Assembly: GCA_946490455.1 (NCBI GenBank)
Contig: CAMLXE010000062.1
Coordinates: 1 to 8,423, forward strand
Direction of reading: 5' to 3'
DNA: 8,423 nucleotides
Origin: an uncultured Desulfovibrio sp.
GTDB taxonomy: Bacteria; Desulfobacterota; Desulfovibrionia; Desulfovibrionales; Desulfovibrionaceae
This document shows, in pieces, positions 5,893 through 8,423 of this stretch (within the stretch, counting starts at the first letter, position 1; the number at the start of each line of letters is the position of its first letter). A program made the translations under genes and the position numbers. The notes below the pieces were generated by a model. It saw only the letters and a program-made list of their open reading frames with translations, did no database searches and was not told the DNA's origin.

Positions 5893-6645
5893 CTACTTCT
5901 TTGCAGGAGCGTATCCGAACCACTTCTTGTACAGGGCATCGTATGTGCCGTCGGCTCGCATCTGATCCAGTGCAGCGTTTACTTTTTTGACCAGCTCTTC
6001 ATGTCCCTGTGCAAAACCGATTCCATATTCCTGACCTTCATACAGCGGACCGACGACCTTGGCCTTTCCCTTTCCAGCGGTAGAAGCGAACTGCTTTACA
6101 ACAGGCATGTCAAATACGACTGCGTCGGCACCATTACTGATCAGTTCAAAGAACATGCCGTCATTATTGGGGAACTGTTTCAATTCCTTGGCCTTTCCGA
6201 AATCCTGCATGAAAGGAACGGAAGAAGTACCTGTTTTGACAGCAACAACCTTTCCGGCCAAATCTTCCAGCTTGCTGATGGACTTTTCATCCTCACGAAC
6301 AAGGATCATAAGGCCAGAAACGTAGTAGCCCTGAGAAAAATTGACGACCTTGGCCCGTTCGGGTGTAATGGTCATACCGGCAATCCCCACGTCGACATTA
6401 CCCGTCTGAAGTCCCGGGATAATGCCATTGAAATCCATGGGCTGGAACTTGTAGGAGACACCTACACGCTTGGCGATTTCCTGCCACAGTTCAATATCAA
6501 ATCCAGTAAACTTTCCATCAGGCCCCTTGAATTCAAATGGCATGAAATTGGTGTCGTGCGCAACAACCAGTTCCTTGGCAGAAACAGGTGCAACGAGCAG
6601 AAATACAGCCAGAAGCCCGCTAAGCAGCGCGGAAAAACGTTTCAT
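5893..6645 (-). CDS. glnH: Periplasmic glutamine-binding protein of ABC importer
   Basis: This substrate-binding protein captures an amino acid in the periplasm and delivers it to the membrane permease. The 250-residue product closely follows E. coli GlnH along its whole length by eye. Residues 1-23 are a signal peptide (cleavage after VSA, mature start KELVV). Lobe one has DTNFMPFEF (31-39), the family signature GFDIELW (48-54), MDFNGIIPGLQT (70-81) and GMTITPERAK (90-99, with the carboxylate-binding Arg97). Lobe two has KVVAVKTGTSSV (132-143), and VVFDMPV (176-182) where Asp179 should bind the ligand amino group. The residue before that Asp is Phe, where E. coli GlnH has His, so ligand preference may differ slightly. 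The start ATG 6645 is set by the signal peptide and by GAGAGG 5 bases upstream; the frame is open to 6798, but that extension is not plausible. Downstream is glnP after an attenuator. Confidence 0.93.
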   Translation of the reverse strand: MKRFSALLSGLLAVFLLVAPVSAKELVVAHDTNFMPFEFKGPDGKFTGFDIELWQEIAKRVGVSYKFQPMDFNGIIPGLQTGNVDVGIAGMTITPERAKVVNFSQGYYVSGLMILVREDEKSISKLEDLAGKVVAVKTGTSSVPFMQDFGKAKELKQFPNNDGMFFELISNGADAVVFDMPVVKQFASTAGKGKAKVVGPLYEGQEYGIGFAQGHEELVKKVNAALDQMRADGTYDALYKKWFGYAPAKK

Positions 6646-6650
6646 GAAAA

Positions 6651-6656
6651 CCTCTC
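6651..6656 (-). promoter_or_regulatory. Ribosome binding site fixing the glnH start
   Basis: GAGAGG sits 5 bases before ATG 6645 and selects the start that begins the signal peptide, over the open frame extending to 6798. Confidence 0.8.
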
Positions 6657-6810
6657 TCGTGTTTGTGAAACATGGTGCTTCCCCTACAGGGACCAGACCT
6701 CGCCAACCGGCGAACCAATTCCTCACCCTTGGGAGTCCAAAAGGATGGAACAAGAGCATGTGAATACACTCAAAACAGAATTGCCCATGTTCTCCCAAAA
6801 ATCAAGGTAA

Positions 6811-6839
6811 GTAATAAAAATTGACCTTTTTTCTGACAA
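6811..6839 (-). promoter_or_regulatory. Sigma70-like promoter for glnHP
   Basis: TTGTCA (6839-6834) and TATTAC (6816-6811) on the minus strand are 17 bases apart, 5/6 and 4/6 to consensus, with an A/T-rich spacer. It lies between the end of waaF and glnH and predicts a leader of about 155-160 bases. No operator repeat was recognised around it. Confidence 0.5.
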
Positions 6840-6949
6840 AAGACTTCATGGAGAGGCTTTTTCTGTCGTTATGTGTCACCTGTCTGCAAGGTTTGCCCTC
6901 CCACAGCAAAATCGGGCACAGGATACCAGAGACCATACGACAGACATGA

Positions 6950-8026
6950 TCATCTTTTCCAGTCAGCAGAGAATAGTTTGGATTCAACATCATTCCAGAC
7001 AGAATCGACATCAATCTCTGTCATGCAACGGTGATGCCCAAGAGGACAAACCTGAGGCCCATGCAACCCACATGGACGGCAAGGCAAGGAGACTTCAAAA
7101 ACCTTTGCGCTTTCCCCCCGGGGGAAGAAGCCGAGTTCTCGCACAGTAGGACCAAACAGGGCTGTTACGGGAGTATGTTGCGCCCATGCAAGATGCATTG
7201 GCCCGGAATCATTGGACACATAGCACTGCAGCCTGGAAAGCCAGGCAGCCAGTTCCGTCAGAGACAGCGCACCTGAAAAGTCATGAAGCAAAGGATGGTC
7301 TGCGAGCTCTGCCTGCCGAATCACTTCTCTGGCCATCTCCTCTTCTTCAGGTCCGGCAAAAATGAGGATATGCGCCCCCCTTTCTGCACCGCGCCGCGCT
7401 ATTTCGGCAAAGCCAGAGACAGTCCAGCGTTTGGTTCCCCAGACAGACCCGGGATGCAATCCCAAAAGAGGCCCATCTGGCGTAAATGTACTACGCCAAT
7501 TTTCTACCCTTCTGCAAACAGATTCAGGCAAGACAAGATTCGGCCAATGGTATTGTGGGCTGTCCAGCTGAAAGTCTGAAGGAAGCACGGGACGTAACAG
7601 CTCAAGCAGACGTTCTATTTCATGCAGCTCGCCAAAACGGCGTGGAACCTGATGCGTATAGCATAAAAAACCGACAGGACCAGTTCCGGTATAGCCCACA
7701 CGGATATCTGCCCCGCTCAATCTTGCCAGCAAAGCTGAACGTGGGCTTGGATGAGCTCCTATCCAGAGATCGTAGCCACGCGCAGCAAGACGCCGTCCCA
7801 TTTTCCAGAGAGAGCCGGGAGTTCCATTTCCCGACTGCGGACGTTTGTCATATTCATACACAGACCGAATGGCAGGATGCGCCTCAAAGAGAGAAGCGAA
7901 TCCGCGGCGGACATAAAAATCCAGAGCGGCTTCGGGAAAGGCATCGACCAATGTCTGGATCAAGGGCAATGTCAGCACGGCATCACCAAGAAATGCCGTG
8001 TTCCAGACGGCTATTTTCCGTATCAT
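6950..8026 (-). CDS. waaF: ADP-heptose:LPS heptosyltransferase (GT9)
   Basis: This glycosyltransferase family 9 enzyme adds heptose from ADP-heptose to the inner LPS core on the cytoplasmic face of the inner membrane. The 358-residue length is normal. The N-terminal Rossmann half opens with IRKIAVWNTAFLGDAVLTLP (2-21), where Asp15 is at the expected catalytic-base position. The C-terminal half has LGLHPGSVWGTKRW (188-201; Lys199 a candidate phosphate-contacting residue), LIFAGPEEE (221-229), and YVSNDSGPMHLAWA (269-282), the ADP-heptose-binding signature, then ALFGPT (289-294). A cysteine-rich stretch C316-x2-C319, C327-PLGHH-x-C334 resembles the CxxC...CPLGH motif of heptosyltransferase II, which is why waaF is preferred over waaC. 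The start is ATG 8026 with AAGGAG 5 bases upstream; the frame extends to 8086, but those 20 residues precede the conserved beta-strand and are unlikely. It may be transcribed separately from the rubredoxin gene, whose terminator lies between. Confidence 0.9.
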   Translation of the reverse strand: MIRKIAVWNTAFLGDAVLTLPLIQTLVDAFPEAALDFYVRRGFASLFEAHPAIRSVYEYDKRPQSGNGTPGSLWKMGRRLAARGYDLWIGAHPSPRSALLARLSGADIRVGYTGTGPVGFLCYTHQVPRRFGELHEIERLLELLRPVLPSDFQLDSPQYHWPNLVLPESVCRRVENWRSTFTPDGPLLGLHPGSVWGTKRWTVSGFAEIARRGAERGAHILIFAGPEEEEMAREVIRQAELADHPLLHDFSGALSLTELAAWLSRLQCYVSNDSGPMHLAWAQHTPVTALFGPTVRELGFFPRGESAKVFEVSLPCRPCGLHGPQVCPLGHHRCMTEIDVDSVWNDVESKLFSADWKR

Positions 8027-8187
8027 ACCCGCTCCTTTTCTTACAGTGTCTGCACAAAACGGACCCAACGTCCATAGAAATGTCATTGTTACGCCACGAG
8101 CTTGTGTCTCTCGACAAGGAACTCAGGATACGGCAGGAGCCTCTGCCTGTCATGTACTCGGCGCCGATCACTTATGCAAGAAAGCAT
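8027..8187 (-). other. waaF upstream intergenic region
   Basis: This 161-base gap between the rubredoxin terminator and waaF has no gene I can support. It holds several small inverted repeats on the minus strand: GGCAG/CTGCC around 8134-8149 and CTTGT/ACAAG around 8101-8118. No good -35/-10 pair was found, although a waaF promoter should lie here because the preceding unit is terminated. Confidence 0.4.
8032..8037 (-). promoter_or_regulatory. Ribosome binding site fixing the waaF start
   Basis: AAGGAG is 5 bases before ATG 8026 and selects this start over the open frame to 8086. Confidence 0.85.
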
Positions 8188-8214
8188 AAAAAGGCCTCCC
8201 GGTTAAGGGAGGCC
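8172..8214 (-). terminator. Terminator of rubredoxin gene, with adjacent second hairpin
   Basis: In the minus sense GGCCTCCC (8214-8207), a 6-base loop and GGGAGGCC (8200-8193) form a perfect 8-bp stem followed by TTTTT (8192-8188), 6 bases after the rubredoxin stop. Directly beyond, TTATGC/GCATAA (8172-8177 with 8184-8189) forms a second 6-bp hairpin that overlaps the end of the T tract. Confidence 0.88.
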
Positions 8215-8220
8215 CCTATT

Positions 8221-8406
8221 TCAGCATTCGGTCAGTGGTTTGAAATTTTTTTTGGATGCCCCACAGACAGGACAGGTCCAGTCATCGGGAAGATCCTCAA
8301 ATTTTGTTCCTGCAGGAATCTTGCGCCGCTTGTCACCCCTGTCAGGATCATAGACATAGCCACAATTGGCTACTGGGCAACGGTACATATCTTTGGGATC
8401 AGCCAT
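8221..8406 (-). CDS. Rubredoxin with CX4C first iron knuckle
   Basis: Rubredoxins are small cytoplasmic one-iron electron carriers; in sulfate reducers they commonly pass electrons to oxygen- and peroxide-reducing enzymes. The product is 61 residues, slightly longer than the usual 52-55. The second knuckle is canonical (C45-P-V-C48-G, in WTCPVCGA). The first is C10-P-V-A-N-C15-G, so four residues instead of two separate the iron cysteines. This spacing has been described for a second rubredoxin type (Rd-2) in Desulfovibrio desulfuricans, so it is likely natural and not a frame error. The family core GYVYDPDRGD (16-25), PAGTKFEDLPDDWTCP and a basic KKNFKP tail are present; the last residue is an extra Cys61. 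ATG 8406 has only a weak ribosome site (GGTAG about 7 bases away); Met7 is an alternative start. A terminator follows 6 bases after the stop. What lies upstream is outside the window. Confidence 0.93.
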   Translation of the reverse strand: MADPKDMYRCPVANCGYVYDPDRGDKRRKIPAGTKFEDLPDDWTCPVCGASKKNFKPLTEC

Positions 8407-8423
8407 AAGGACACTACCAGACG

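Larger units (their letters stand above)
6646..6949 (-). promoter_or_regulatory. waaF-glnH intergenic region with glnH leader
   Basis: This gap of about 300 bases has no convincing gene. The part nearest glnH (6646-6803) would be its 5' leader and contains small hairpins: GGCGA/TCGCC with a 4-base loop (6700-6713), a TCCC/GGGA stem (6680-6692) and an imperfect stem around 6726-6742. The part from 6840 to 6949 lies downstream of waaF; I found no clear terminator there, only a widely spaced 7-bp inverted repeat (6862-6868 and 6938-6944). Confidence 0.5.

Noticed and set aside
6862..6944. Inverted repeat TCTGTCG/CGACAGA as a waaF terminator
   Set aside because: The arms are about 70 bases apart and no T tract follows on the minus strand.
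6802..7014. Minus-strand 70-codon ORF at the waaF 3' end
   Set aside because: Most of its 5' half overlaps waaF out of frame, and its remainder covers the probable glnH promoter. No protein features seen.
7983..8171. Minus-strand 62-codon ORF upstream of and overlapping the waaF start
   Set aside because: It begins at a GTG without a clear ribosome site and overlaps waaF by 44 bases. No recognisable features.
1..8423. A mobile element, CRISPR array, toxin-antitoxin or phage-defence system
   Set aside because: No transposase, integrase, direct-repeat array, terminal repeats or recognisable defence domains are visible. The genes are conserved housekeeping or envelope functions.

Overview
The window reads as a chromosomal segment of a sulfate-reducing deltaproteobacterium, most likely a member of the Desulfovibrionaceae. 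This is an inference from gene content: a selenocysteine-containing selenophosphate synthetase, a small rubredoxin with a CX4C first iron-binding knuckle (a variant described from Desulfovibrio), a GT9 heptosyltransferase with a Cys-rich C-terminal motif (so a Gram-negative LPS envelope), and mixed GC content with good Shine-Dalgarno sites. No mobile element, CRISPR array, tRNA or rRNA was seen.

Layout. Bases 1-33 are the terminator of a plus-strand gene to the left of the window. Bases 313-1853 hold two plus-strand genes for exported proteins: a von Willebrand A (VWA)/OmpA fusion and an unrecognised 149-residue secreted protein. A strong terminator lies between them, only 16 bases before the second start codon. 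A long hairpin at 1907-1950 separates this pair from the minus-strand genes and probably terminates both sides.

Everything from 2030 to the right edge is on the minus strand. Read in transcription order from the right: a CX4C rubredoxin (8221-8406) with its own terminator; a heptosyltransferase (6950-8026); a glutamine-type ABC pair, binding protein glnH (5893-6645) and permease glnP (5054-5761), with an attenuating terminator between them; a YifB/ComM-type AAA+ Mg-chelatase-like ATPase (3365-4888), preceded by a short overlapping upstream ORF; and selD (2030-3079).

The most informative point is selD. An ordinary ORF reading starts it at a TTG (3016) and misses 21 codons. The true start is ATG 3079 with a good ribosome site, and codon 14 is an in-frame TGA in the active-site context A-A-G-U-A-A-K. 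A 7-bp hairpin with a 5-base loop lies 12 bases after it, as expected for a bacterial SECIS. The enzyme that makes selenophosphate for selenocysteine therefore needs selenocysteine itself.

Functionally the genes are mostly independent housekeeping or envelope units. The only clear functional partners are glnH and glnP, and their ATPase (glnQ) is not in the window. I found no convincing evidence of a wholly new multi-gene system. The best unexplained items are the secreted 149-residue orphan beside the VWA-OmpA protein, the upstream ORF at yifB, and several structured leaders.
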